DNA of 64,000 nucleotides from RHLJ01 sp965212165 (GTDB lineage: Bacteria > Bacteroidota > Rhodothermia > Balneolales > Balneolaceae). Location: contig OZ243096.1 of the NCBI GenBank assembly GCA_965212165.1, positions 2,480,001 to 2,544,000 of the forward strand, given 5' to 3'. A program made the position numbers and the translations under genes. Positions within the stretch are counted from its first letter, which is position 1. Each line of letters starts with the position of its first letter. Under the pieces are notes generated by a model, which was not told where the DNA came from, searched no databases, and was given only the letters and a program-made list of their open reading frames with translations. Shown piece after piece: positions 28,401 through 35,882 of this stretch.

Positions 28401-29015
28401 CAAACTATTGCAGAAGCAAAAATGGCAGTAACACCAACTTTATTAGTATCATATGGTGGACCTTGGGCAGAAAATTATTTCTATTCACGAGAAAATCCAT
28501 ATGAAGACCCTAAGTTAGGTCGATTTACTCCATATTCAGTTCTAGCAAGTAAAACTCGTCGTCGTCCAGGTTGGTTCCGTGATGATGAACATGTTTTTAT
28601 GAAACATGGTGAGTCGATGACAAAACTAGTTGAAGCAGGTGCTTTAGCTGGTGTTGGTAGTCACGGGCAATTGGAAGGTCTCGGTTATCATTGGGAATTA
28701 TGGGCTGTTGCCTCTGGGAATATGGACAACCTTGATGCTATAAGAGTTGCAACTATTATAGGTGCTGAAGCAATAGGATTAGATGGTGACCTTGGCTCCA
28801 TAGAAGTCGGAAAGCTCGCTGATTTAGTTATATTAAATGCCAATCCTTTAGATGACCTTAGAAATACGAATTCTATTTCTCATGTAATGAAAAATGGTAG
28901 ACTTTATAATGCTAATACATTAGATCAAGTTTATCCTCAAAAAGTAACGGCAGGGCCATTTATATGGCAAAATACTAGTCCGAATTCACTTGAACTACCT
29001 GGTTCAAAAGATTAG
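25452..29015 (+). CDS. Exported TolB-like beta-propeller/amidohydrolase
   Basis: A 1187-residue exported hydrolase. The signal peptide ends at SIEAQ (about residue 24). Residues about 50-680 contain repeated PD40/TolB-type blades (VSPDGSKITF, YSPNGKFLAY, PSPDGKWLAF, WSPDGKELVY). A charged linker (about 680-755) carries the Asp-Asp-Ser repeat at 705-734. The amidohydrolase domain follows: HAH at 831-833 and the second ligand region PGHEHS; where many relatives have an Asp, this one reads GSHGQLEGLG. The GSIEVGKLADLVIL tail is typical of the superfamily. The substrate is unknown; it could be a peptidase-like or imidazolonepropionase-like hydrolase. Confidence 0.85.
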   Translation: MIRNQLTMGCILLVLFFIPTSIEAQIINQFNTARADSDTVKIEKKSKELPMSPGRIVNIESNEGTWMSVDVSPDGSKITFDFMGDIYEIPSSGGEAVQITDGMAFDSKPRYSPNGKFLAYISDAHGSDNIYYINLEDTSEVTQVTSGKSNGYFAADWTTDGDYLVGSKGKGVAKLWIYHKDGGSGTALITTPTGLKTTDPAIGSEGRYIYFSQRNGSWDYNAQFPQYQIGRYDRETGERTTITSRYGSAFTPVVSGDGKWMVYGTRYEDKTGLVIRDMISGDEKWLAYPVQRDDMESQATLGVLPGMSFTPDNQNVVAFYGGKLHRIPINGSKSTEIPFNVSTELEIGPEVLFKYPISDDKEVIATQIRDVVPSPDGKWLAFTVLNDLYVQQIPNGTPKKLTSTKAIEAMPTWSPDGKELVYVAWDENEGGGIYSIEPNARRLRPTKISKEKGIYTQPVFSLDGNRIVAFKAAEQSYKDAYGPGSPSAGADIIWIDSKGGNSNLVDRSKGRSNIHFIKNSDRIYLNRSGNLVSIRWDGTDEKSHVRVTGITTYSPFGDLETHIKDSPEYLTPMDILHPEDEFSRESNPASSATMITMAPDGDQAMALINNDIYVVTVPITGGSTPTISVSNPSSAQFPSKKLTAIGGQFPTWSWDANKVHWSIGNGHFIYDLSEAEMFEDSVKAAKKLEEEEKKSEEKNKNEDIDDSDDSDDSDDSDDSDDSDDSDDSDDSDDSDKEDTSDGKNEEKKDETYKPTELSIEVSFDRDIPQASILLKNARIITAKGTQVIERGDILIENNRIIEVGTNLTAPSGVEVMDMSGKTITPGFVDTHAHMWPNWGIHKQQIYNYAANLAYGVTTTRDPQTASTDVLTYSDMVKAGMMPGPRVYSTGPGLGFWAYNIKSLEHAKDVMKQYSKYYDTKTIKMYLAGNREQRQWILMAAREQSIMPTTEGALDWKLNMTQLIDGYPGHEHSLPIYPIYNDVVQTIAEAKMAVTPTLLVSYGGPWAENYFYSRENPYEDPKLGRFTPYSVLASKTRRRPGWFRDDEHVFMKHGESMTKLVEAGALAGVGSHGQLEGLGYHWELWAVASGNMDNLDAIRVATIIGAEAIGLDGDLGSIEVGKLADLVILNANPLDDLRNTNSISHVMKNGRLYNANTLDQVYPQKVTAGPFIWQNTSPNSLELPGSKD
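27564..27653 (+). repeat. Perfect 9-bp tandem repeat, 10 copies (DDS)
   Basis: The unit GATGATTCT is repeated ten times without a single difference, and a further GAT follows. It encodes ten copies of Asp-Asp-Ser in the linker between the propeller and the amidohydrolase domain. Unit changes keep the frame, so copy number variation would change linker length, not switch the gene off. Confidence 0.97.
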
Positions 29016-29020
29016 ATCGA

Positions 29021-29050
29021 AAGGCTCCTTCGGGAGCCTTTTTTATTTTT
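29021..29050 (+). terminator. Strong rho-independent terminator after the amidohydrolase
   Basis: AAGGCTCC and GGAGCCTT pair perfectly around a TTCG tetraloop (29021-29040) and are followed by TTTTATTTTT. It closes the amidohydrolase transcript and lies between two convergent genes. Confidence 0.95.
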
Positions 29051-29055
29051 ATTAA

Positions 29056-30141
29056 CTACTTAAATACTTTTAAATTCATGTGATCAATATTCTCGCCTGA
29101 TAGGGTATAATATTCAGCCATTAAATCAGCAGTAAGACATGAATGTATTGGTAAAATTGGAATAACATCGCCTATTTCAACCTTATCAAAATAACTACTA
29201 GTACAATTAACAATTCCATGTTCTTGAGATATGGATTTCAAAATATTCCCGGGTAAATGCTTACTCCAGCTTTTATCGTCTTTTTTAGCAATAACTCCGT
29301 AATAAGGATTCCCATCTGTATCATAAAATGAATCTTTAGAAAAATGTACTGCACCACCGTGAATAACTAATTCATTGCGTTCAGGGTATTTTGCGACAAT
29401 TGGACAATACATTGCTACAGCAATCTCATTCACTGTGCATGAACCTATGTTAAATTGAGTCCAATCATAAAACACAAAATTTCCTGGGCTAATTTGATCA
29501 ATATCACCAAAAGATTCTAAAACTGAACAGGAGGGAGTATCTCCAAAACAAATAGGGTCATTAAATTCAGCTTTTAATAACGAAAGATCAGATAAAATTG
29601 AAGATGAAAGGCTCATGATTTCTTGTTTAGATCTACATTTATAAGAGTGACCAGCATGTAAATAAAAGCCCTCAAACTTTAAATTTGATGCATTTAATAC
29701 GAAGTCTCTTACTTCTTTGATTTGATCAAAATCTAGAATTCGAATTCCACTTCGCATATAACCGGGATCTAACTCAATATAAATACCTAATTCATTTGAA
29801 AGCTCTGAATCTAATTTCTGTAAAACTTTTATATCTGTAGCAAGAACTCTCAAATCAATACTTGAGGCTAATTTATTTAATCGAGTTGATTCTAGAATAT
29901 TTACAGGAAAGGCAATCGTAATATATTTCCAACCATCATTAGTAAAATATTCTGCCATTTTTAGGGATGATACTGTAATAGCATGAATTCCGAAATCTCT
30001 AAACCAATTACCAATAACATGTGATTGATGAGTTTTAAAGTGTGGTCTTAACTCTAAATTATTACTTATAGCTTTATCAACCATATTATTAATATTTTTA
30101 ATGGCTATTTCTTTATTTACAACTAAAGCTGGGTAATTCAT
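29056..30141 (-). CDS. D-threonine aldolase/D-serine dehydratase-like PLP enzyme
   Basis: A fold-type III PLP enzyme of 361 residues with an alanine-racemase-like N-terminal barrel. The PLP lysine is Lys36 in RPHFKTHQS. The C-terminal domain has the metal-binding pair in PIHSCLTAD, the His/Cys site of the eukaryotic-type D-serine dehydratase and D-threonine aldolase families. It therefore cleaves or dehydrates D-3-hydroxy amino acids, with the exact substrate open. It is divergent from the RimK operon with a 97-base gap. No RBS is obvious. Confidence 0.8.
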   Translation of the reverse strand: MNYPALVVNKEIAIKNINNMVDKAISNNLELRPHFKTHQSHVIGNWFRDFGIHAITVSSLKMAEYFTNDGWKYITIAFPVNILESTRLNKLASSIDLRVLATDIKVLQKLDSELSNELGIYIELDPGYMRSGIRILDFDQIKEVRDFVLNASNLKFEGFYLHAGHSYKCRSKQEIMSLSSSILSDLSLLKAEFNDPICFGDTPSCSVLESFGDIDQISPGNFVFYDWTQFNIGSCTVNEIAVAMYCPIVAKYPERNELVIHGGAVHFSKDSFYDTDGNPYYGVIAKKDDKSWSKHLPGNILKSISQEHGIVNCTSSYFDKVEIGDVIPILPIHSCLTADLMAEYYTLSGENIDHMNLKVFK

Positions 30142-30238
30142 ATTGATTAAATAATTAGTAGAAAAGATGTAATTCTTTGACGGAATATAAATTTTTATAT
30201 AGCTGAAGTACTAAATAAATAGTGTATTTTATTGTTTA

Positions 30239-30688
30239 ATGACAAAGCAAAAGTTACATACTATAGGCAGGATTGAATTAGTTGATCTACCTGACTGGAA
30301 TATTACTGGTATTGAAGCCAAAATTGATACTGGCGCCTATTCTTCAAGTCTTCATTGTCATCGAATAGAAGAGTTTATAAAACAAGGTAGTTCTTGGATT
30401 AGATTTAATCTTTTAGACCCTGAGCATCAAGCTTATAATGATAAATTAATTGAGCTCCCTATTTTTGATAAAAGAGAAGTTAAAAGCTCAAACGGTCAAA
30501 GTGAACTCAGGTTTTTTATTCAAACTGAAATTATCATGTTTGATACTAGATTCAATATTGAACTCTCGCTTACAGATCGATCAGAAATGAAATATCCTTT
30601 ACTGATCGGAAGAAAATTTATTCGTAAAAAATTCATAGTCGATGTATCAAAGAAAAACTTATCAAAATTAAAAAAGGAAAATTTTTGA
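30239..30688 (+). CDS. RimK-associated retropepsin-like protease (ATP-dependent zinc protease family)
   Basis: A 149-residue protein of the family called putative ATP-dependent zinc protease (DUF785, PF05618). The fold is retropepsin-like; the catalytic-type Asp is Asp30 in AKIDTGAYSSSLHC. The C-terminal half has LIGRKFIRKKFIVDV, also conserved. Genes of this family are regularly next to rimK, and here its stop overlaps the rimK start. A role in cutting or trimming RimK-modified protein tails is inference from context. Confidence 0.85.
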   Translation: MTKQKLHTIGRIELVDLPDWNITGIEAKIDTGAYSSSLHCHRIEEFIKQGSSWIRFNLLDPEHQAYNDKLIELPIFDKREVKSSNGQSELRFFIQTEIIMFDTRFNIELSLTDRSEMKYPLLIGRKFIRKKFIVDVSKKNLSKLKKENF

Positions 30689-31614
30689 AGTTTAATATCG
30701 GAATCCTTTCTAGAAATGAATCACTGTATTCAACCAGAAGATTAGTAGAAGCAATTGAAGATGCAGGTCACAACGCTCATGTGATTGACCATTTAAAATG
30801 TGACATTATAATCGAGCAAAATAAACCAGATGTTTTTTATAAAGGGGAGAGCTTAAAGCATCTAGATGCTATTATCCCTAGAATTGGTGCATCAGTTACT
30901 TTTTATGGGACAACAGTTGTCCGTCAATTTGAGATGATGAAGAAGTTTACTGCTGTTCAATCACAAGCTTTAGTACGTTCAAGGGATAAGTTAAGAAGTC
31001 TTCAAATTCTAGCTAGAGCAGGTGTTGGTCTTCCAAAAACAGTGTTCACAAACTATTCAAAAGAAGTTAATACACTTATTGATTCAGTTGGTGGTGCACC
31101 GTTAATTGTTAAACTTTTAGAAGGTACACAAGGCTATGGCGTAGTTTTAGCACCTTCCACTAAAGCTGCTCAATCAATAATTGAAGCTTTTCATAGCATG
31201 AAAGCCCGAGTGATAGTTCAAGAATTTATTTCTGAATCTAAAGGAGCCGACATTCGAGCATTTATTGTGAATGGAAAAGTTGTAGGAGCTATGAAACGCC
31301 AAGGAAAAGAAGGTGAATTTAGATCCAATCTGCATCAAGGTGGTAGCGGTACCTTGATTAAACTTTCAAAAGCAGAGCGAGAAGCTGCACTTACTGCTGC
31401 TCAAGCTATGGGTTTACCAATTGCAGGAGTTGATTTATTACAATCTGAAAGAGGACCTTTGATTCTCGAAGTAAATTCATCACCAGGACTCGAAGGCATT
31501 GAAAAGACAACAGGAAAAAATGTAGCTGGAACAATTGCCAAGTATGTAATAGATTCTGTTCTAGAATCAAAATCTAAGCCATCAAGAAGACGCAAAATTA
31601 AAAGTAATGCCTGA
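30685..31614 (+). CDS. rimK: RimK-type ATP-grasp amino acid ligase
   Basis: An ATP-grasp ligase of 309 residues. In E. coli RimK adds glutamates to the C-terminus of ribosomal protein S6 and makes poly-alpha-glutamate. ATP-grasp elements are visible: the LIVKLLEGTQGYGV loop, VQEFISESKGADIRAF, QGGSGT and the metal-binding LILEVNSSPGLEG. TTG 30685 is the start: it sits in the overlap TTGA with the previous stop and is preceded by AAAAAGGAAAA. The C-terminal tail is basic (SKPSRRRKIKS). Its stop overlaps the next start. Confidence 0.88.
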   Translation: MKFNIGILSRNESLYSTRRLVEAIEDAGHNAHVIDHLKCDIIIEQNKPDVFYKGESLKHLDAIIPRIGASVTFYGTTVVRQFEMMKKFTAVQSQALVRSRDKLRSLQILARAGVGLPKTVFTNYSKEVNTLIDSVGGAPLIVKLLEGTQGYGVVLAPSTKAAQSIIEAFHSMKARVIVQEFISESKGADIRAFIVNGKVVGAMKRQGKEGEFRSNLHQGGSGTLIKLSKAEREAALTAAQAMGLPIAGVDLLQSERGPLILEVNSSPGLEGIEKTTGKNVAGTIAKYVIDSVLESKSKPSRRRKIKSNA

Positions 31615-32554
31615 AACTATTTTAATAAATAATGAAGAAATTGGATTAGGTGAGCATAAGGTAATTGATTTTAATATTGCTAATTTACCTACTAGAACCT
31701 TAATTGATTTACCTGTTCATGTTTACAGAGGTAAAGAAGATGGACCTTCTTTATTATTAACTGGTGGCCTTCATGGCGATGAAATTAATGGTGTAGAAAT
31801 TATAAGAAGGCTTATAGAATCTGGCGAAATTATACCGCTTAAAGGTACTGTTATTGCAATCCCAATAGTAAATATTTATGGTTTTATCCAAAACTCAAGA
31901 GGTTTACCAGATGGAAAAGATATTAATCGAAGTTTCCCAGGTGTTGCAAAGGGTGGGTCTTTAGCAACTCTTCTTGCACATACTCTGATGAAACATATAA
32001 TTCCAAATGTTGATTTGGGAATTGATTTTCATACAGGTGGAGCGAGTAGATCTAATTATCCTCAAATGAGGGTAGATTTTAGTTACAAAAATGCCTTTGA
32101 ACTAGCTAAAATATTTGATGCTCCTCTTACTTTAGATTCAAAACTAATCCCTAAATCCTTTAGGAGTGCTTCTCAAAAGAAAAATACTCCTATTTTGGTT
32201 TTTGAGACAGGGGAATCTTTGCGATTTGACGAATTTGGAATTCAAGAGGGAATAAATGGTGCAAAAAGAATTATGAACCATATTGGTATAAATTCATTTA
32301 ATGTTTCTCAAAACAATTCCATTTATCTTGAACATTCTTCATGGATAAGAGCTAGTTATGCCGGATTATTTTTACCAAAAGTAAATCTTGGAGATACTAT
32401 TAAGAAAAAACAAATTCTTGGTCATATAAATGGTGCCTACGGGGAATTACATTCTAAAATTCAAGCTCCTAAAGATGGAGTTGTTGTAGGTATAAACAAT
32501 TGCCCTGTAGTTAATAAGGGCGATGCTATAATTCATTATTCATATAACTTATAG
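31607..32554 (+). CDS. Succinylglutamate desuccinylase/aspartoacylase-family hydrolase
   Basis: A zinc-dependent deacylase/carboxypeptidase-like enzyme of 315 residues (AstE/AspA family, M14 fold). Zinc ligands His56 and Glu59 are in GGLHGDEING, and the third His is in IDFHTGGASR. RSFPG and the catalytic FETGES segment fit the family, and the C-terminus is a beta-barrel-like biotinyl-type lobe. ATG 31607 overlaps the rimK end by 8 bases. The tight linkage suggests it acts on products of RimK or on N-acyl amino acids; the substrate is unproven. Confidence 0.85.
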   Translation: MPETILINNEEIGLGEHKVIDFNIANLPTRTLIDLPVHVYRGKEDGPSLLLTGGLHGDEINGVEIIRRLIESGEIIPLKGTVIAIPIVNIYGFIQNSRGLPDGKDINRSFPGVAKGGSLATLLAHTLMKHIIPNVDLGIDFHTGGASRSNYPQMRVDFSYKNAFELAKIFDAPLTLDSKLIPKSFRSASQKKNTPILVFETGESLRFDEFGIQEGINGAKRIMNHIGINSFNVSQNNSIYLEHSSWIRASYAGLFLPKVNLGDTIKKKQILGHINGAYGELHSKIQAPKDGVVVGINNCPVVNKGDAIIHYSYNL

Positions 32555-32558
32555 AAAA

Positions 32559-32906
32559 TTGGAAAACGACTTACTTTTTACATTAACTACAAAATCTGAT
32601 TGGAAAAACTTTTCTTCATCAGGTACATTTGAACCAGCTTCCCTAAAGGAAAATGGTTTTATACGATGCTACCATGGTACACAAATAGAACAAGCGGCAA
32701 ATAAGTTAGAAATCGATGAAAATGAGATCCTACTTATTGTAATAGATCCTCTTAGGATTCAGGTACCTCTGAAAAATGAAAAAATTGGAAATGAAACTTT
32801 TCCTAATCTTTATGGTGGTTTTTCGATTGATGCTGTTATAGATAGAATTATTCTTACTAGATCAAAAAAAGGTACATTTGCGGTTCATGTAAAACACTTC
32901 GATTAA
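32559..32906 (+). CDS. DUF952 family protein
   Basis: A 115-residue cytosolic protein. The core ENGFIRCYHGTQIEQAANK corresponds to the DUF952 signature (GFIHLST-like, followed by a helix), a family related to ADP-ribosyl-binding/transferase-like folds. The start is TTG 32559, 4 bases after the preceding stop; no ATG is nearby. In the middle of the RimK operon its job is unknown. Confidence 0.72.
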   Translation: MENDLLFTLTTKSDWKNFSSSGTFEPASLKENGFIRCYHGTQIEQAANKLEIDENEILLIVIDPLRIQVPLKNEKIGNETFPNLYGGFSIDAVIDRIILTRSKKGTFAVHVKHFD

Positions 32907-32909
32907 AGT

Positions 32910-33791
32910 TTGAACGATCTCAGTTATTGCTTAATAATAAATAAAGCTTCCAATTCTGGAAGATCAATAGGTATTATTAATAAGAATTTAGAGCTGATTA
33001 ATAAAATTCTAAAAAGAGTTGAAATTTTAGAAGTAGATATAAATGAATCTATATCTCAAATTGCATCTTCAAAAGCTGAATATTTTGATGTCATTGTTGC
33101 CTGTGGAGGTGATGGAACAGCCAGGAAAGTAGCAATTGGCTTAAGGAATACCGATAAATTATTCGGAGTTCTACCCTTAGGTAGTGGAAATGATTTCGCT
33201 AAAATGCTAAATCTAAGTTCATCATTTGAGGAGAATCTTCATATTCTAAAAGTAGCAAATACCCGTTCTTTAGACTTAGGAATTGTTAATGACACTTTTT
33301 TTATTAATACATTAGGGATTGGTTTTGATGGGCATACAAATTATTTAGCCTCAAAAACTAACATAAAAGGTCCTCTTAAATATGTATTCTCAGGAATTAG
33401 AGCACTATTTTCTGCACAGAGTTTTTCAACAACTATTGAAATAGATCAGAAAAAGAAAAATTTCAAAACTCATATGGTAATTATAGCCAATGGAAAATGG
33501 GAGGGAGGAAAGTATTTTATATCTCCTTATTCCATTAATAATGATGGAAAATTAGAGTTAATAATTTTCCAAAGTATAAATAAAATCCAACTTATGATCG
33601 AGTTTATAAAACTTACCTTTGGTAAATCATTGTCTACTAAACTGACTAAAATCATCCCCATTAATCAAGCGATAATTCATACTTCAATTCCTGTTTATGT
33701 ACATGCAGACGGTGAAATTGAATTACCACAAGATTCATTTATAATTAATATTAAACCAAAACACCTAAATGTTATTTATCGAAGTATTTAA
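32910..33791 (+). CDS. Diacylglycerol-kinase-family lipid kinase
   Basis: A soluble lipid kinase of the DagK/YegS/LCB5 family, 293 residues. The nucleotide site ACGGDGTARKV and the PLGSGNDFAKML motif are clear near residues 65-105, and the C-terminal beta-sandwich ends with HADGE. It probably phosphorylates a diacylglycerol or related membrane lipid at the inner leaflet. TTG 32910 starts 3 bases after DUF952. It is the last gene of the run from 30239. Confidence 0.88.
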   Translation: MNDLSYCLIINKASNSGRSIGIINKNLELINKILKRVEILEVDINESISQIASSKAEYFDVIVACGGDGTARKVAIGLRNTDKLFGVLPLGSGNDFAKMLNLSSSFEENLHILKVANTRSLDLGIVNDTFFINTLGIGFDGHTNYLASKTNIKGPLKYVFSGIRALFSAQSFSTTIEIDQKKKNFKTHMVIIANGKWEGGKYFISPYSINNDGKLELIIFQSINKIQLMIEFIKLTFGKSLSTKLTKIIPINQAIIHTSIPVYVHADGEIELPQDSFIINIKPKHLNVIYRSI

Positions 33792-33864
33792 TTTTTATTA
33801 ATCGTAAAACGAAACAAAAATATTTTATATACGGATAAGGCTCCAGGTTTAAAAAAAATACACT

Positions 33865-33869
33865 AGGAG
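33865..33869 (+). promoter_or_regulatory. Shine-Dalgarno of the first TonB gene
   Basis: AGGAG sits 6 bases before ATG 33876. A second ATG at 33871 is out of frame, so the RBS spacing decides the start. Good Shine-Dalgarno sequences are rare in this window. Confidence 0.6.
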
Positions 33870-33875
33870 CATGAT

Positions 33876-34541
33876 ATGAGAGAACCGACAAAAAGAATGC
33901 ATCGATTAAACGATCATAGAAAAAATTATAAGTTTCATTTACAAATAGGGCTTATTTCTAGTCTAGCCATATTCTTAATAGCATTTAAGATTACAATTGA
34001 AGCAGAACCTCCAACTATTATTCCAATAGATTTACAAGAAGAAGTTATAATGGAAGAGGTTATACAGACAAAACAAGTTGAAACTCCGCCACCGCCGCCG
34101 AGACCACCTGTACCAGTTGAGGTGCCAAATGATGAAATTATTGAAGATGAGATTTTAAATCTTGATGCCGAACTTGATTTAGATGGTCCCTTAGATTTAC
34201 CGCCTCCTCCGCCACCATCATCTGATGATATTGAAGAAGAAATATTTGTAGTTGTTGAGCAACCACCAGTTTTGATAGGGGGGATTGCTGGAGTTCAAAA
34301 AAGGATCAAATATCCTGAAATGGCTAGAAAAGCCGGTATTGAAGGGCGTGTAGTACTTCAATTTGTCGTTAACAAAGATGGAAATATTATAAATCCAAGA
34401 GTAGTACGTGGAATTGGTGGTGGATGCGATGAAGAAGCGCTTAAAGCATTAAGAGATGCAAAATTTAAGCCAGGTAGACAACGTGGCGTTCCAGTTAATG
34501 TAAGTTATAGTATACCTATTTCTTTTACGCTTCAGTCATAG
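33876..34541 (+). CDS. Energy transducer TonB (copy 1)
   Basis: A 221-residue inner membrane anchored protein that transmits the proton-motive force to outer membrane receptors. The N-terminus is cytoplasmic and basic, the single helix lies about at 23-42, and the periplasmic part has acidic and Pro-rich stretches (TPPPPPRPPVPVEVP, LPPPPPPSSD). Residues about 140-221 form a TonB_C domain (YPEMARKAGIEGRVVLQF, then GGGCDEEALKAL). The next gene is a close paralogue. No exbB or exbD is nearby. Confidence 0.9.
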   Translation: MREPTKRMHRLNDHRKNYKFHLQIGLISSLAIFLIAFKITIEAEPPTIIPIDLQEEVIMEEVIQTKQVETPPPPPRPPVPVEVPNDEIIEDEILNLDAELDLDGPLDLPPPPPPSSDDIEEEIFVVVEQPPVLIGGIAGVQKRIKYPEMARKAGIEGRVVLQFVVNKDGNIINPRVVRGIGGGCDEEALKALRDAKFKPGRQRGVPVNVSYSIPISFTLQS

Positions 34542-34564
34542 ATATAAACTTTTTTATGATTAGT

Positions 34565-34594
34565 AAATAGCTTCTTAATTGAGGCTATTTTTTT
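34565..34594 (+). terminator. Rho-independent terminator between the two TonB genes
   Basis: AAATAGCTTC (34565-34574) pairs with GAGGCTATTT (34581-34590) over ten pairs, one of them G-U, with a 6-base loop and a T-run after it. The two TonB genes therefore have separate transcripts or reduced read-through. Confidence 0.85.
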
Positions 34595-34651
34595 ATCCAG
34601 AATTCACGAAATCTTCATGACTTCTAACTACCATTAATTAAACGTTTTGAT

Positions 34652-34658
34652 AGGAGGT
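34652..34658 (+). promoter_or_regulatory. Strong Shine-Dalgarno of the second TonB gene
   Basis: AGGAGGT precedes ATG 34664 by about 6 bases and is one of the best matches to the 16S anti-SD in the window. Confidence 0.75.
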
Positions 34659-34663
34659 AGATC

Positions 34664-35338
34664 ATGAAAAATCCAGTAAAAATAATTAATAGAGATAATA
34701 CTTTACAAACAAGTTATTCAATTACAATGAGATTGGGTCTAATTTTCTCATTGGCAATTAGTTTAGTAGTGGTAAAAGTAGATTTTAATCCACAAAAAAA
34801 AGCAACCATAGTATCAAACAATTATACGGAAGAGATCTATATCGAAGAAATTGTTCAAACTAAACAAGAATTAAAAGCTCCGGCTCCACCTAGACCAGTT
34901 GTTCCAATTGAAGTTCCAAATGACGAAATTTTGGAAGATGAAATAATAAACATTGATGCAGAATTAGATTTAGGTGAAGCTTTTGATGTGCCACCACCAC
35001 CAAGACCTGTGAACGCAGAAGAAGATGATGAAGAAATTTTCGTCGTAGTAGAACAACCTCCAGTATTATTAGGCGGCATAGAATCAGTTCAAAGTAAAAT
35101 AGTTTACCCAGCTATGGCTATGAGTGCTGGTATTGAAGGAAGAGTAATAGTTCAATTCACCATTAGTAGAGAAGGTAACGTTCTAAACCCATTTATTGTA
35201 AGAGGAATTGGCGGTGGATGTGATGAAGAAGCAATTCGTGCAGTTAAGGAAGCCAAATTTAGACCAGGAATGCAACGAGGTAGAGCAGTTCAAGTACGAT
35301 ATACATTACCAATTACTTTTAAGCTAAAAAGCAGCTGA
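34664..35338 (+). CDS. Energy transducer TonB (copy 2)
   Basis: A 224-residue paralogue of the upstream TonB, with the same order: basic N-terminus, one helix (about 22-42), acidic and Pro-rich periplasmic region (APAPPRPVVPIEVP, FDVPPPPRP), and TonB_C domain with MAMSAGIEGRVIVQF and the shared RGIGGGCDEEA. The two proteins are similar through the C-terminal half and the PNDEI linker, but differ in the N-terminal 40 residues. This looks like an old tandem duplication. It faces the receiver-domain gene. Confidence 0.9.
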   Translation: MKNPVKIINRDNTLQTSYSITMRLGLIFSLAISLVVVKVDFNPQKKATIVSNNYTEEIYIEEIVQTKQELKAPAPPRPVVPIEVPNDEILEDEIINIDAELDLGEAFDVPPPPRPVNAEEDDEEIFVVVEQPPVLLGGIESVQSKIVYPAMAMSAGIEGRVIVQFTISREGNVLNPFIVRGIGGGCDEEAIRAVKEAKFRPGMQRGRAVQVRYTLPITFKLKSS

Positions 35339-35355
35339 AAAACTTAGACTAAAAA

Positions 35356-35721
35356 CTAGTCAGTAATATAGACTTTATTAATTGTTTCTTTAAGAAGGTC
35401 GTAACTAATTGGTTTTACTAAATATTCTATATAATTAGTTTTCTTAGCTCGTTCTCGATTATAAATATCCGAATTACCAGTGATATATATAACAGGGGTA
35501 TCTAAGTTTTTTTTTCTTATTTCTAACATAGCGTCTATGCCGTCAATATCATCTTCAAGCATGATATCCATTAGAATCAAATCAGGAGAAAGATTTTGTG
35601 CTTTTTGTATTGCTTCAGATCCAGCTACTGCTGAACCAATAACTGCATTACCAGTTTTCTCAACCATTCTTGTTAAAAGCAATGATAAAACTTTATCGTC
35701 TTCAACTACTAAGATGTTCAT
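35356..35721 (-). CDS. Stand-alone response regulator receiver domain
   Basis: A 121-residue CheY-like protein with no output domain. The acidic pocket is Asp8-Asp9, the phosphoacceptor is Asp52 in ILMDIML, Thr81 lies in YITGNSD, and Lys103 is in YLVKPIS. It probably acts through protein contacts. No kinase gene is adjacent, so the partner is unknown. Between it and the peroxiredoxin gene there are about 160 bases of AT-rich sequence with no visible gene. Confidence 0.9.
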   Translation of the reverse strand: MNILVVEDDKVLSLLLTRMVEKTGNAVIGSAVAGSEAIQKAQNLSPDLILMDIMLEDDIDGIDAMLEIRKKNLDTPVIYITGNSDIYNRERAKKTNYIEYLVKPISYDLLKETINKVYITD

Positions 35722-35882
35722 TTTTATTCAACTTTTGTTAAATGATAACTTACAAAAATTATATTCGAGATATGATTAATTAAATTTATAGTGGATAATA
35801 ATTATTAAAATTATTCCTATAATTTATATTATGTAAAGTTGTATTGTTATACTAAAAACATTCACCCTCCCAAATGATTAGA

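Noticed and set aside
35347..35361. Small hairpin (GACTA/TAGTC) between tonB copy 2 and the receiver gene
   Set aside because: The stem is 5 bp, has no T-run and overlaps a stop codon; not supported as a terminator.
35480..35779. + strand frame opposite the receiver-domain gene
   Set aside because: The - strand frame has all receiver motifs; the + frame has none.
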